DNA from: Fulvia fulva
Taxonomy: Eukaryota > Ascomycota > Dothideomycetes > Mycosphaerellales > Mycosphaerellaceae
Length of the DNA stretch: 64,000 nt
Assembly (NCBI RefSeq): GCF_020509005.1
Contig: NC_063018.1
Span: 3,348,001-3,412,000 of the forward strand
Reading direction: 5' to 3'
Both the position numbers and the translations under genes were made by a program. Below are positions 54,124 through 64,000 of this stretch, one piece after another. Under the pieces are notes generated by a model that saw nothing but the letters and a program-made list of their open reading frames with translations, did not search any database and was not told the origin of the DNA. Each line of letters starts with the position of its first letter. The stretch's first letter is position 1.

Positions 54124-56059
54124 TAATTAACGCTCGACTTCCTATAGACGTCTATAAGTACCGCTTCTTCTAGAAGAGCGTCAAGTTCTTAGGACTAATT
54201 ATCACTAATAAGGGCATTTAGATAGATAAATCCAAGGTCTAGACTATTATAGATTAGGCTACTCTATAGAGCTTAAAGGATGTGCTGTCCTTCCTTAGGC
54301 TAGCTAACTTCTATAGGAGGTTCGTTAATAACTTTTCCGGTATCGTTATACCTTTAACCGACCTTATACGCGGCAATGTACTTAAGAATCGTATACCCTT
54401 CGTGTAGAGCCTAGACTACTAAAGTGCGTTCGAGACCCTAAAGGTAGCATTCTACAAACGCCTAGTATTAGCACATTTTGATATTACTAAGCCCTACGTC
54501 GTAGAAACTAATTCCTTAGACAGGTATATAGCTAGCGTATTGTCTTAGATTAGAGAAGACGGTAAATTGTATCCTATCGTATTCTACTCGACAAAGATGA
54601 ACCTAGTAGAATATAATTACGAGATTTACGACAAGGAGCTAATAGCTATTATTAGAGCGTTCGAGGAATAGAGGCCGGAGCTAATAAGCGCTCCCTCTAA
54701 GGTTCTTACTAACTATAAGGGCTTAGAGTAGTTCATAACGACTAAGTAGCTAACCTGCCGACAAGCGCGCTAGAGCGAGTTCCTGTCCGGGTTCGACTTC
54801 TAGATAGAATATCGCCCTAGTAAGCTTAGGACAAAGCCCGATAGCCTTACGCGCCGTAGACAAGATATAGACAATAAGGATGATGTGAAACATAGGTAGT
54901 AAGCTATATTAAAGCTACGCAATCTCCCTCCTAATATACGTAAGCGCTTAAAGCTATTAGCTATAACTACTCCGCGTACTACGGCCGACTAGTATTAATT
55001 AGCACTTTACGTACTCGAAGTAAACGAGGCCTCTATCGAAGAACTTATCGAGGAAGCCTACACTAAAGACGAGCTAGCGTACGGTATTAAGAAGGCCCTA
55101 GACGACAATACTCGTACTTTACTACGAAACCTAGAAGGCTCTAGCTACATCTCGCTTAGTGACTATAAGTTAGACGGTGACCTGATCAAGATCTAAGGAC
55201 GTATATACGTACCGTATAAGCTTCGTCCGGAGCTAATAGCGAGGCACTACGATACTCTATTAGCTAGACATCCTAGGCGTAAGAAGACAGTCGACCTACT
55301 TACGCGTACGTACTACTAGCCTAGTCTAGTAGTAGATGTCGCTAAGTACGTTAAGAATTGTTACCTATATATACGATCTAAGGCTTTTTATAATACGTAC
55401 TAAGGTACACTCCGACAGTTACCCGTACCTTCGGGTGCCTATAAGGAGGTAGTACTCGATTACGTAGTAGAGCTACCGGACAGTTATAGCGCTAAGGGCG
55501 TAAAGTATAACGCTATCCTCACCCTAACCTATAGACTTACTAAGAGGAAGTATCTTATGCCCGTAGTAGATTTGACCCCTAAGGTAGCGGCCGACGCCGT
55601 ATTAAAGTACGTAATTAAGGATTAGGGCCTGTTCGACACGGTAGTATTAGACCGTAGTAGCTAGTAGGTAAGCTTATTCTAGAAGGCTCTAATAGCGCGT
55701 CTGGCTATACGTATAAAGATCTCGACTGCCTTTTACCCTTAGACTAATAGGTAGTTAGAACGTACGAACTAAGCTATAGAACAGTACCTACGCGCGTACG
55801 TTAACTATACGTAGGACGATTAGGTCTAGTAGTTACCTATCGTAGAGTTCGCCCTAAACAATTAATAGAGCGCTACTATAGGTATATTACCGTTCTTCGT
55901 AACGCTAGGCCGTAATCCTCGAATAGAGGTGTTGCCTTAGGCTACGAGCGGTAACGGTACTAAGCTTCCGAAAGTATAGGCCTTGTCGAAGTAGTACGTA
56001 GAAGATTTCGCGACTTTTATAGAGAACGTTAACGTATACTACATTATATAGCTTAGATA
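54124..56059 (+). pseudogene. Gypsy-D pol part 2 (RT end, RNase H, integrase), RIP-degraded
   Basis: RT resumes with KSVKFLGLIITNKGI near 54175-54220, followed by the RNase H region (VLTNYKGLE near 54700) and the integrase zinc finger and core (LDYVVELPDS near 55450; LDRS near 55650). LINE-3 interrupts after 56059. Confidence 0.8.
56045..56059. repeat. 15-bp target-site duplication of LINE-3, left copy
   Basis: TATATAGCTTAGATA occurs here and again at 61062-61076. Confidence 0.8.
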
Positions 56060-59000
56060 AGTTCTACGCTTAACACATAGGTGTTTAGTATATACTACTA
56101 GAGAACCGCTCCTTTCGCGCTAAAACACAACATATTCGAAAGCTCTTATCAAGGCTATTCTAACGATATATAAAGCAGGCCACTGCCCCTAGGACTAAGG
56201 GAGTTCTACCTTATTTAATCTAGATAGCTTAAAGCTCTCTTCACCCTATTTCTTAAGCTCTAAATGCCGCGGAGGTGCCTAGCTACATTAGGCAACTCCT
56301 AGGTAATAGTAGCCTAGGCTACGGCACTAACGGCGCCTACGGCCCTATAGGCGAAGCCCCCCTAAGACAACTAGTAGCAACTTATAGAGGACGAAAAAAG
56401 TATAGAAACTAACGATCAGCTCCCTTACCGGTCTCTATAGGTAATGATCACTTAGCTACGTACGGCGCTTATACTGTCGTATTACCGAGGGCAATAAGAA
56501 ATAAGGACGACGTCCTAGGCGATTAGTAAGGCCACCCGGAATCAACACCCCTATAGCTAGGTATCGGTCGCGGCATTAATACTAGGCCCCCGCGTAACGC
56601 ACGATATAGTTACGATCCGTATTATAGTAAAGGAAGACTAGGCCGAAGTTACGAAGCTATCGAACAAGGAGCTCGCCTAACGAATTAACTAACTAGGGGT
56701 GGTCGTAGTGAACTAATAGTCTAACGGCACTCTATAGATCTATACTAGCTCTACTACTACTAGGAGGCACCTAGAGGTATAGCTATAGTAGGCATCTAAG
56801 GTTACGGCATTAGCGAAGGTCTTAACGAAACAATTTACGATCCTAGTCCACGATATACCTAAGGAGTTTAACCTAACTAACTAGGGTCACCTACGCGCTC
56901 TCTAAGAGGACAACCCGGTCACTCTTAACTCTCTAATCCAGAAGGCGACTTAGCTCTATAGGAAATGGCTAGAAGGTAAGAAGGCCTCGGCGCTAATAGT
57001 ATAGCTATAAGACGCGAAAGCGGCGGATCTAGCGATAGAACAAGGCCTAGTCTAGCAATATAGCCTTAAGATAGTAGAAAAGCACTCCTTATCCTTTCGT
57101 GTCCTCTAATGCTTTAAATACTAATAGTATAGACACTAAACCTACACATGTACAAATAAGTAGGCCTACTCGAACTATATAGGAGACTATATATCTAGGG
57201 ACTATATATCGACTACGAGACGGTACGCGAACTGTCCGGGGTACTACCTATTGTATAGTACGGAATGCCTATAGCGGAAACTAGCGAAAAACAAGGCAAT
57301 CACAAACAGAACCGTCGCCCTAAGATTCTACGGCGACCGTAAGGCTAGCCTATACCGGAACTAACTAGCGGCGGTCGGGTATAAGCGCCCTAGGGCCGAG
57401 AACGATATAAAGGATATATAACCTAGGGCGTACGGGAGGCTACGTACTCTACTAGCTACGGCGAGGGAATCTAACTAGGCCCGGCTCCCCTTTAGTACAT
57501 AGCTAACAGGCGTAGACTAGGACGTATAGGGTAGTAGGACATAGGACGATGTAGAGGAAATGATTATCGATACTAATAACTAGCCTCGACACGCTTAGTA
57601 TCATCTAGTATAACGTCAACTATAGTAAGGATATAGTCTAGAACCATTTCCTATACGAGGCGGACCCGCGCGTCCACTACGTCCTTATAATCTAGGAGCT
57701 ATAGATTAACCCGCACTATAAGAGACTAACGACCTATAAGTCACTAGGCTATACGACATGCCTACGAGGCGACGGTAGACCCCGTACGTGCTTCTATATT
57801 AGTAAGGACATACTAGAATCCGACTAGGAGGTAGTGTACTACGTAGACGAAGAAGGCGGGGGCGATATTACCTCCCTCTACGTAGGTAGCACCTGGATAC
57901 ATAACCTATATATACAACCGCTAGCCTCGAGGTCTAGCCGCGACCTAGGGGTCTATAGACACCTAGACAGTACGCTTAAGAGACAAGGGTACTATATCGT
58001 AGTAGGAGACTTTAATATATACTACCCTTCCTAGGAAAGCCTTATATAGCCGTACCCTATAGCCGACGAAGTACTCGACTTAATAGCGAGCAACGCAATT
58101 GCCCTTAATACCCTAAAGGACCTAGGCACCTAGAAGAGAGGGGGACTCTAAGGCACGATCGACCTCTCCTAGATCTTAGATAGCTACTACTATACGGTAA
58201 CCTACTATAGGATCGAACATAAACTCGAGGCGTCGTTAGACTATATGCTAGTTAGGACCTCTATTACGATATAGATATAACGTATACTAGCGAGAACCCC
58301 TAAGCTAAACTAGGGAAAGGCCTACTAGGCCAACATCTAGGCGTACCTCGATAACTCTATAAGGCTAGTCTAGATCGCGTAGTAGTAATATAACAGTAAA
58401 GACGAGATAGACGAAGTAGTCTAGGGGTTAATAGACGAAATAAGAAAAGCGACCTTACTTTACGTTCCGCTTACCTAACTAACGATATAGTCTAAACTAT
58501 ACTAGACGCCGGAGTATACTACGGTAGTAAGAGAAGTAAGGAGAGCCCGCCGGGTATAGACGAGTAGCTATAGCGAGGAGGCCTAGAACGTATATAGGGA
58601 GGCATACTAATAGAAGAAAGCTATAATACGGAGGGAGAAAGTAGTCGGCTAGAGAGCTATAGTAGAAGAAATCGCCGGTAAGCTAGAGAGGATATAGAAG
58701 CTAGCAAAATAGGCCCGACAGGACCCTATATAGGGCCCCTCCTTCTCTATCCTAGCGCTATAATCGCCTAGTGGCCCGGTTAGCGACCCCGAGGCTAAGG
58801 CGCGTCTACTAGCTAGCAAGTTCTTCCCGCCCCTAGTCGAGGCTAATCTAAGCGACATAAATAGCTCTACTCTCCTAGCCCCTAGTATCGCGGTCTAATA
58901 GGAGGTGTCCGAGGGAGAAGTTGCCGCTATACTAAGGAAGTTGCCGGCGAAGAAAGCCCCGGGGCCGGATAGGATCCTAAACGAGCTACTAAAGAAGTGT

Positions 59001-61061
59001 AGAGATTAACTAGCCCTAGTAGTTATAGCGATCTTTAACGCCTACCTATAGACCGGATACTACCCGATAGCTTTTAAACAATCGACGACAGTGGTCCTAC
59101 GTAAGCCGTAAAAGGAAGACTATACGTAGGTGAAGTCGTACCGCCTAATTGCGCTCCTTAACACTCTTAGGAAGGCGCTTAAGAAGCTAGTTATAACGAG
59201 ACTCTCCGAGGCGGTAGAGGAACACTCTCTACTCCCGGACACCTAGATAGGTACGCGCCTATAGCGATCGACGCTATCCGCGATAGAACTTATTGCCTCT
59301 TAGGTAAAGGCTATCTAGTATAAGAATAGGGACAAGGTGGCTTCCTTACTTAGCCTAGACATATCGGGAGCCTTCGACTACGTGTTATACCCGCGGCTAC
59401 TCTATATCCTAAGGTCGAAAGGACTCCCTAAGTAGCTTATTAACTTCGTACGGTCCTACCTCCAAAACCGTAGTACGTCGATCCTAGTCGGCTAGTATAG
59501 AAGCCTATTTCAAGCAGTCTATACTAGAATCCTATAAGGCTTAATACTAGTACCTATTCTATTCCTCTTCTTTATAGCGACGCTACTCCTAGCCCTAGAA
59601 TCCTAGAACACCGCTACGAGCGGCTTCGTAGACGACACAAACATCCTAGCGTAGTCTTCCTCGACTAAGGAGAACTATAGGCTACTAGAAGAGAAGCATA
59701 AGATCTACGAGGACTAGGCTAGGAGGCACGGGGCTCGGTTTACCCTAGAAAAGTACAATCTAATACACTTTACGCGCCGGCTACGGTTCTATAATATATA
59801 AGCTTCTATCTAGATATAGGGGTATACGACTAACCCGGCAAATCAGCTTAGGATCCTCGGACTATAGGTAGACCCGGCGCTCCGGTAGAGGAAGTACGTA
59901 TAGGTAATATTACGGAAAGCTAAATAGAATATAGGATTATACTAGAGGCTCACTACATCTATATAGGGGGCGGACTTCCGGTAGTTACGACTTCTATATA
60001 CGGCTATTATACGGCTATTCCTTACCTATAGTAGCTAAGTATAGTCCTTAGGCGAGAGGGCCTGCCTATCGAAGGGACTCGTTACGCCGCTAGCGAAGAT
60101 CTAAAACTAATGCCTAAGGAAGGTCACCGGGGTATATAAGTCGATACTAACGAGGATACTTAAGCACGAGACCGCTATACCGCCGATCGACCTATATATC
60201 TAGGGACTACGGACCTCCTACTTAGGCAAGTCGGCACAGTACCTAGTATAGAAGGTCATCGCTAGTATAGTCGTAAGGGCCCGCGAATTAGTACTAGCGT
60301 ATAAGGGTATTCGACCCGGAAACGAGCCGAACTACCGGGTAAGGGACGAATAGCTAGTAATATAATAGGAAGGTAAGAAATCGTTTATAGAGTAACTATA
60401 GAAAGAGAGGTGGAACAACTAGGTTATAGGGTATAGTGGACGCCCTTAGCTAGCGGGACAACCTAAGGAATAGTTAGCTACGAAATCCGCGGTTAAGTAC
60501 CCCCCGAAGCTTATCTACTACCGCCTTATAAGGGCATAGAGTAGTATAGCAACCTAACTACGAAGCGAACACATTGGCCTCTAGGGGTACCTATTATAGA
60601 GGAAGGTTCTAGGATACACGAATACTAGCTACCCCTACGGCTATCGCTCCTAGAACGTACGGTACGTACTCCTCGTCTGTCCGAGGTGGTCGCTAGGAAG
60701 GGGGGAGTAGATAGTAAAGGCGAGGAACCGGACGATTAGGGCACTTCTTAATAACGCTAAGGACCTACGGCGTATTACGAACTAGATACTAGAGAAGGGC
60801 TGGCTAGAATAGTACCGCCTAGTAGGAGTAGTATAGGAAGAGAGGACACGACATAGCGCGACGAGACCGGCTAGGAGCGGGGGCTAACGGGGTAGTAACA
60901 TAGACTACGTACGTTTAGAGGGAAAGCTAATCTAGATAAGGAGTAGTCGGGGGCGGGAAGGGTTTTCACCTATTCGGGTTTCCCTTTATATATAACAATA
61001 GATATATACCTATATAGGCCGGATAGGGTCCTAGAACAGGGGAATGACAAATCTATCTATC
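56060..61061 (+). mobile_element. LINE-3: RIP-degraded sister of LINE-1
   Basis: About 5.0 kb, colinear with LINE-1 from 56122 (AAAACAC) to the (ATCT)n tail at 61050. It differs almost only by transitions. ORF1 spans about 56305-57582 and ORF2 about 57569-60887; both are full of TAG and TAA stops. The 62 bp between the duplication and the first shared base have no match in LINE-1. Confidence 0.9.
56305..60887 (+). pseudogene. LINE-3 ORF1 and ORF2, RIP-degraded
   Basis: Equivalent of LINE-1 49358-53939. The zinc-knuckle Cys codons have become Tyr codons and the RT motifs are split by stops. The longest open remnant (57834-58034) is an endonuclease piece with GGGDITSL and VVGDFN, the same remnant that survives in LINE-0. 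Confidence 0.82.
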
Positions 61062-61076
61062 TATATAGCTTAGATA

Positions 61077-61868
61077 TACCTAAGAGCGGTACGTAGACAC
61101 CGTAGCGAACAAGCGTAAGCCTATACTAAGATACGCGATCGGCGATAAGGTTTGGCTAGATACTAGAAACATCCGCACTCGAAGGCCCTATAAGAAACTT
61201 GACTATAAGAATATAGGTCCCTTTACGATTACCCGTAAGATTAACGACCTTTAGGAAAGTATACGGATATACCCGAGGTTCTATACTAGTATACTACGCC
61301 TAGTAAACGACGACCTATTCCCTAATTAAAGCTAAGGTCAACTACTTATCGAGGCCTCCGAAGGCGATAGCGAGGAGCTAGATAAATATATAGTTAAGGC
61401 GATTATAGACAGTAGATAGACTAGTAGAGCTAAGAAGTATATAAAGTATACCGTCCGTTAGGAAGGTAGTACTATTATAGAAGTACCTTATAGCAAATTG
61501 AAAGGTAGTACCGAGGAAGCGATAGTAGATTATTATTATAAGAACCCGTTAGCGGCTAGTCTACTACCTAGATAGCGTAAGCCTAAAGGTTAGATATTAG
61601 ACGATCTAGATATCGTTACCGATAGTCGACCCTACGACGCCCGCGTAATATAGATACAACTTAAGGCAAGCTAAGGCTTAATATATAGTTAGCTTGTCTA
61701 AGGCATACTACGGTATACTATAGACTCGACTTACGGCTTACTACGGCAAGATATATAGTCTCCCTACGGTTAACCCGACGTAAGCTAGCGCTTCCTAATA
61801 GTACGGTCCTTCCTTACGGATATATCCTACGGCGATATGTTTCCGCGTACGAGGGCGTACGGCGGTTT
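61077..61868 (+). pseudogene. Gypsy-D pol part 3 (integrase C-terminus, chromodomain), RIP-degraded
   Basis: Reads GDKVWLDTRNIRTRRPYKKL near 61142-61200, then a GPF motif (KNIGPFTITRK). A divergent chromodomain-like stretch (IVKAIIDSR ... KYIKYTVR ... EAIVDYYYKNP) lies about 61380-61555. Gypsy-D is therefore also a chromovirus. Confidence 0.75.
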
Positions 61869-61882
61869 AAGAAGGGGGGTAG
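61869..61882 (+). other. Gypsy-D polypurine tract
   Basis: AAGAAGGGGGGTAG lies directly before the right LTR. Confidence 0.75.
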
Positions 61883-62070
61883 TGTTACGGTTTACCTCGT
61901 AAGGCTATACTTAGTGTTACGTGACCTAGTACGCTAGCGCGCCCGGACCCTAACCTCGGCGTTTACTTTATCGCGGCTTCGCGACTTTCTTATCTTCTCT
62001 TCTTTATAGAACTTATTCGATTCTAAGGTATTAATATGTTTGCGCCCTATCTTACGCCTTGTCTATATTA
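61883..62070 (+). repeat. Gypsy-D 3' LTR
   Basis: Starts TGTTACGG, ends CTATATTA, followed by GTTAG (62071-62075). Confidence 0.85.
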
Positions 62071-62075
62071 GTTAG

Positions 62076-62562
62076 TATTACTACGTTAACGCCGACACCG
62101 CGTCGCGGCTTATATACCTTAATCTAATTAAGAATAAGTTAGCTAAGGCTAAAGAAGGTTAAGAAAGAAGCTACCGAAGGGCGAAGAGGTTATTAAAGAC
62201 TTAGTAAGCTTAAAGGTTAATGTTTATAGTTAGATTAATTTGGAATAAGAGCGTACTTTTATACTTACGTTCTATACGAGCTACCTAATACTACGAGCTT
62301 CTAACGATATAGGAAGGCGCGTATACGCGTAAGAAGCTCGCGGCGAGGTTATCTAACGGGGTTAGTAAGCTCGTAGTAAGCTTAGGTAGTAGAGTTAAGC
62401 CGCGTAAGGTAGTTATATATACGGAGTAAAGTAAGCTAAAGGGTCGTAGACTAGGAAGCTACGACGAAGGAAGCTAAAGCTTTAGGATCTCTTTTGTTAT
62501 CGATTTAAGTATATAGGCGATCAGGCTGGCCGCCTTAGGCTGACATAGGTGTGTCAGGGTCT
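62076..62562. other. Gypsy-A 3' non-coding remainder
   Basis: About 490 bp of Gypsy-A after the Gypsy-D insertion. No convincing frame on either strand, though on the minus strand it is the upstream side of the antisense frame at 43561-45243. RIP-like sequence stops near 62515; beyond that CA and TG reappear. Confidence 0.5.
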
Positions 62563-62574
62563 AGTAGGGGAGGA
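62563..62574 (+). other. Gypsy-A polypurine tract
   Basis: AGTAGGGGAGGA abuts the right LTR at 62575. It supports reading 62575-62684 as a true 3' LTR and Gypsy-A as plus-oriented. Confidence 0.7.
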
Positions 62575-62684
62575 TGTGACGTTCTTATCCGAACACACCG
62601 CCGGCTTGGCGCTTAGCTTTGTATTTAGAGTTTTCTTAGGTAGCTTTCCTGTATCTCAGATTCACACTCGCCAAGGTTCTCACA
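62575..62684 (+). repeat. Gypsy-A right (3') LTR
   Basis: 110 bp from TGTGACGTTC to GGTTCTCACA, partner of 2113-2222, followed by TAAC (62685-62688). Confidence 0.85.
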
Positions 62685-63345
62685 TAACGTGAGTATCATA
62701 ATCACGACACGAAAGAGATGAGACACACTGATACACGGCAATTTCCAAACATTTCGATCGTTCAAAGCAGTATGTACACTGGCCACCGACGCACCAAGTG
62801 TCTCATACGAATAAAGCATCCTCTCCGCACTATTCTCACATCCTCCACCACCGTTTCATCTGCAACCCGTGTACGCGCTTCGTCGAAGAGTATACTCGAA
62901 ATACCAGCGGAAGAGCTGAGCTAAAGAAGATAGCAGCAAGCAAGCAAGCCGCCCTCAAGTCTCGTCATCGCCCAGTGCATGCCCAGGCAACCAGCGAAGC
63001 CGCCCAAGCACACGACCTTCCCCAGCATGATCGCAGGAGCAAAAAGCAGGAAACGCATAAAGACATCGCATCGCATCGCGGTGAGTGATGCCGCGCTTCG
63101 CAAGAAAACGTAGATCTATCCCGATAACGCCGTCGCCGTTTTGATGTCGCAGTCGAGTCCCCTTGACCGCCAGCAAACTGTGCAGACCTTTTAACATAAG
63201 ACAGGTCAGAAGAAGAAGAGCACTACGTGGAAAATGCAAGCTCTATCCCTTGGTCCCGATTGATGATGTATGTGGCGAATTAGAAGACGTTTATAAGAAG
63301 TCCGAAGTGTTGTTACAGCCGTAAAACGGAGAGCAAATGGGTATC
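62685..63345. other. host intergenic DNA, displaced thioesterase upstream region and eIF4G 3' UTR
   Basis: About 660 bp of ordinary-looking host DNA with no RIP signature. Frames of 60-96 codons exist on both strands, but none has recognisable content. It should contain the original upstream region of the thioesterase (now some 60 kb from the gene) and the eIF4G 3' UTR. Nothing more can be assigned. Confidence 0.5.
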
Positions 63346-64000
63346 TCAGGCGTTAGCATCATCATCTTGCGCCGCTGGTTCGGTGCGTGCAGTCGGCGGC
63401 GACGCGGGAGTCTCTTCTGGCGCTTCGCCTGACGAGTCAAGTGCTGCAAGTGCGCTGTAAACGTGTTAGCTGATGGTGTAATTTCATGTGAGAAGAGACT
63501 GATGCTCACCTGAATGCGTTCTGTGCTGTGCTTGGCTCGTCCTTCTTGTCAACCGGTGGCGTGTTCGTTCGGGAGGTGCCCGTAGAGCCCGGCCCGAGAC
63601 CAGCTGCGCCACGTCTGCTGCCAGTGCGACCACTGCTGAGTGCAGACGGACCAAGACCGCCACCAGGACCGAGACTGCCTCCAGTAGGGCGGGGATTGGA
63701 ACCACGGTTTTGAAGTCGGCGCAGATCGTCCATGTTGACGTTCGTGCGCGTGTAGTCCTGTGGTGGTGGCATGCCGCCGCCAGAGAAGTTGCGAGCGTCG
63801 CCACGACCCGATGGCATTGGTCCACCACGACCGCCACGCTGCGTCTTCTGTCGCTCGAGTTCGGCCTTGGCCTGGGCAGCCTCAGCCTCTTCGTGGATCT
63901 GCTGGATGGTCTTGGGGCCCTTGTCAGAGTCTTTGCCCTTCCAGCCGGCTTTGCGCAAGTCGATCAGGTCCATGACCATGAATTTCGGTCTGCTTCCAAG
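63346..64000 (-). CDS. eukaryotic translation initiation factor 4G, C-terminal part
   Basis: The 3' end of an eIF4G gene entering from the right edge; eIF4G is the scaffold of the cap-binding complex eIF4F. Two exons are visible: 64000-63510 and 63454-63346, with a 55-bp intron (GTGAGC...TTTACAG) restoring the frame across a Ser codon. The 199 visible residues start with the last helix of the MIF4G HEAT domain, KFMVMDLIDLRKAGWKGKD, then a helical Glu/Ala/Gln segment (IHEEAEAAQAKAELERQK), then a long Arg/Gly/Pro-rich tail containing RGDARNFSGG and VNMDDLRRLQ, and an acidic end QDDDANA. Ending soon after MIF4G is usual for fungal eIF4G. The gene converges on the nest and is not interrupted by it. 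Confidence 0.9.

Larger units (their letters stand above)
45250..62070 (+). mobile_element. Gypsy-D: RIP-degraded chromovirus with three LINE insertions
   Basis: Bounded by LTRs of about 187 bp (45250-45435 and 61883-62070) and a perfect GTTAG duplication (45245-45249 and 62071-62075). Internal pieces are 45436-49137, 54109-56059 and 61062-61882, with gag, protease, RT, RNase H, integrase and chromodomain remains in order. A different family from Gypsy-1. All frames are broken by RIP-type stops. Confidence 0.9.
2113..62684 (+). mobile_element. Gypsy-A: outermost RIP-degraded Ty3/Gypsy element holding the whole nest
   Basis: An LTR retrotransposon bounded by two 110-bp LTRs that start TG and end CA, with a 4-bp TAAC duplication and a polypurine tract just before the right LTR. 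Its own DNA survives in five pieces, about 8.2 kb in all: 2113-2793, 14981-16564, 34237-37632, 43250-45249 and 62071-62684. These hold in order gag, protease, RT, RNase H and integrase remains, then an antisense frame. Linking the LTRs to the internal pol pieces is an inference: gag reading on the two sides of LINE-0 looks continuous, and I see no second LTR pair around pol. The internal sequence is almost free of CA and TG; the LTRs are not. Confidence 0.65.

Noticed and set aside
2223..62515. CRISPR-like arrays or tandem repeats suggested by recurring CTAG-rich words.
   Set aside because: The recurrence is a composition effect of CA/TG loss, with no regular repeat-spacer spacing.
2113..62684. 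A Starship-type giant mobile element, given a ~60-kb insertion with a short target duplication.
   Set aside because: The ends are LTRs starting TG and ending CA with a polypurine tract. The content is explained by nested retroelements, and I see no tyrosine recombinase (captain) gene or cargo genes.
62718..63239. Frames of 60-96 codons on both strands in the right intergenic region.
   Set aside because: They overlap one another, have no recognisable motif and show no splice or start context worth calling.

Overview
The window looks like filamentous ascomycete DNA, probably Dothideomycetes-like, though the sequence alone does not fix the class. Three things point there. The host genes have short introns of 52-116 bp with GT...AG ends. 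The transposons are typical fungal Ty3/Gypsy chromoviruses, Ty1/Copia elements and Tad-like LINEs. Most repeat DNA carries the scar of repeat-induced point mutation (RIP): CA and TG are almost gone and replaced by TA, while CG survives.

Host DNA is confined to the two ends. At the left are the 5' end of an unidentified minus-strand gene (1-170), a peroxiredoxin of the Prx5/PMP20 type (409-988, +, one intron) and a convergent five-exon hotdog-fold thioesterase (1202-2013, -). At the right is the 3' end of eIF4G (63346-64000, -). I see no host gene, tRNA or rRNA between them.

The roughly 60.5 kb between these ends is a nest of retroelements whose layers can be read from target-site duplications (TSDs). 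The outermost is Gypsy-A (2113-62684, 110-bp LTRs, TSD TAAC, RIP-mutated). Four elements sit inside it: LINE-0 (2794-14980, -, RIP-mutated), Copia-2 (16565-34236, +, RIP-mutated, TSD TAGAC), Copia-1 (37633-43249, +, intact, TSD ATACC) and Gypsy-D (45250-62070, +, RIP-mutated, TSD GTTAG). LINE-0 contains Gypsy-1 (6772-13993, -, intact, TSD AGGAG). Copia-2 contains LINE-2 (17975-22878, lightly mutated) and Gypsy-2 (26618-33832, RIP-mutated sister of Gypsy-1, TSD ATTAG). Gypsy-D contains a 69-bp truncated LINE scrap (48796-48864), LINE-1 (49138-54108, lightly mutated) and LINE-3 (56060-61061, RIP-mutated sister of LINE-1).

Two elements look coding-competent. Gypsy-1 has full Gag and Pol frames joined by a clear -1 frameshift signal, and LTRs differing at one base. 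Copia-1 has one uninterrupted Gag-Pol frame. LINE-1 and LINE-2 are nearly full length but carry a few stops explainable as RIP-type transitions. The history implied is an old heavily mutated nest later hit by young insertions that escaped most mutation.

Points worth following are the frameshift signal and its survival in the mutated sister copy, a probable self-priming primer site in two chromovirus families, non-canonical protease active sites in both intact elements, an antisense reading frame between pol and the 3' LTR of Gypsy-A, and insertion of the nest 99 bp upstream of the thioesterase start codon.
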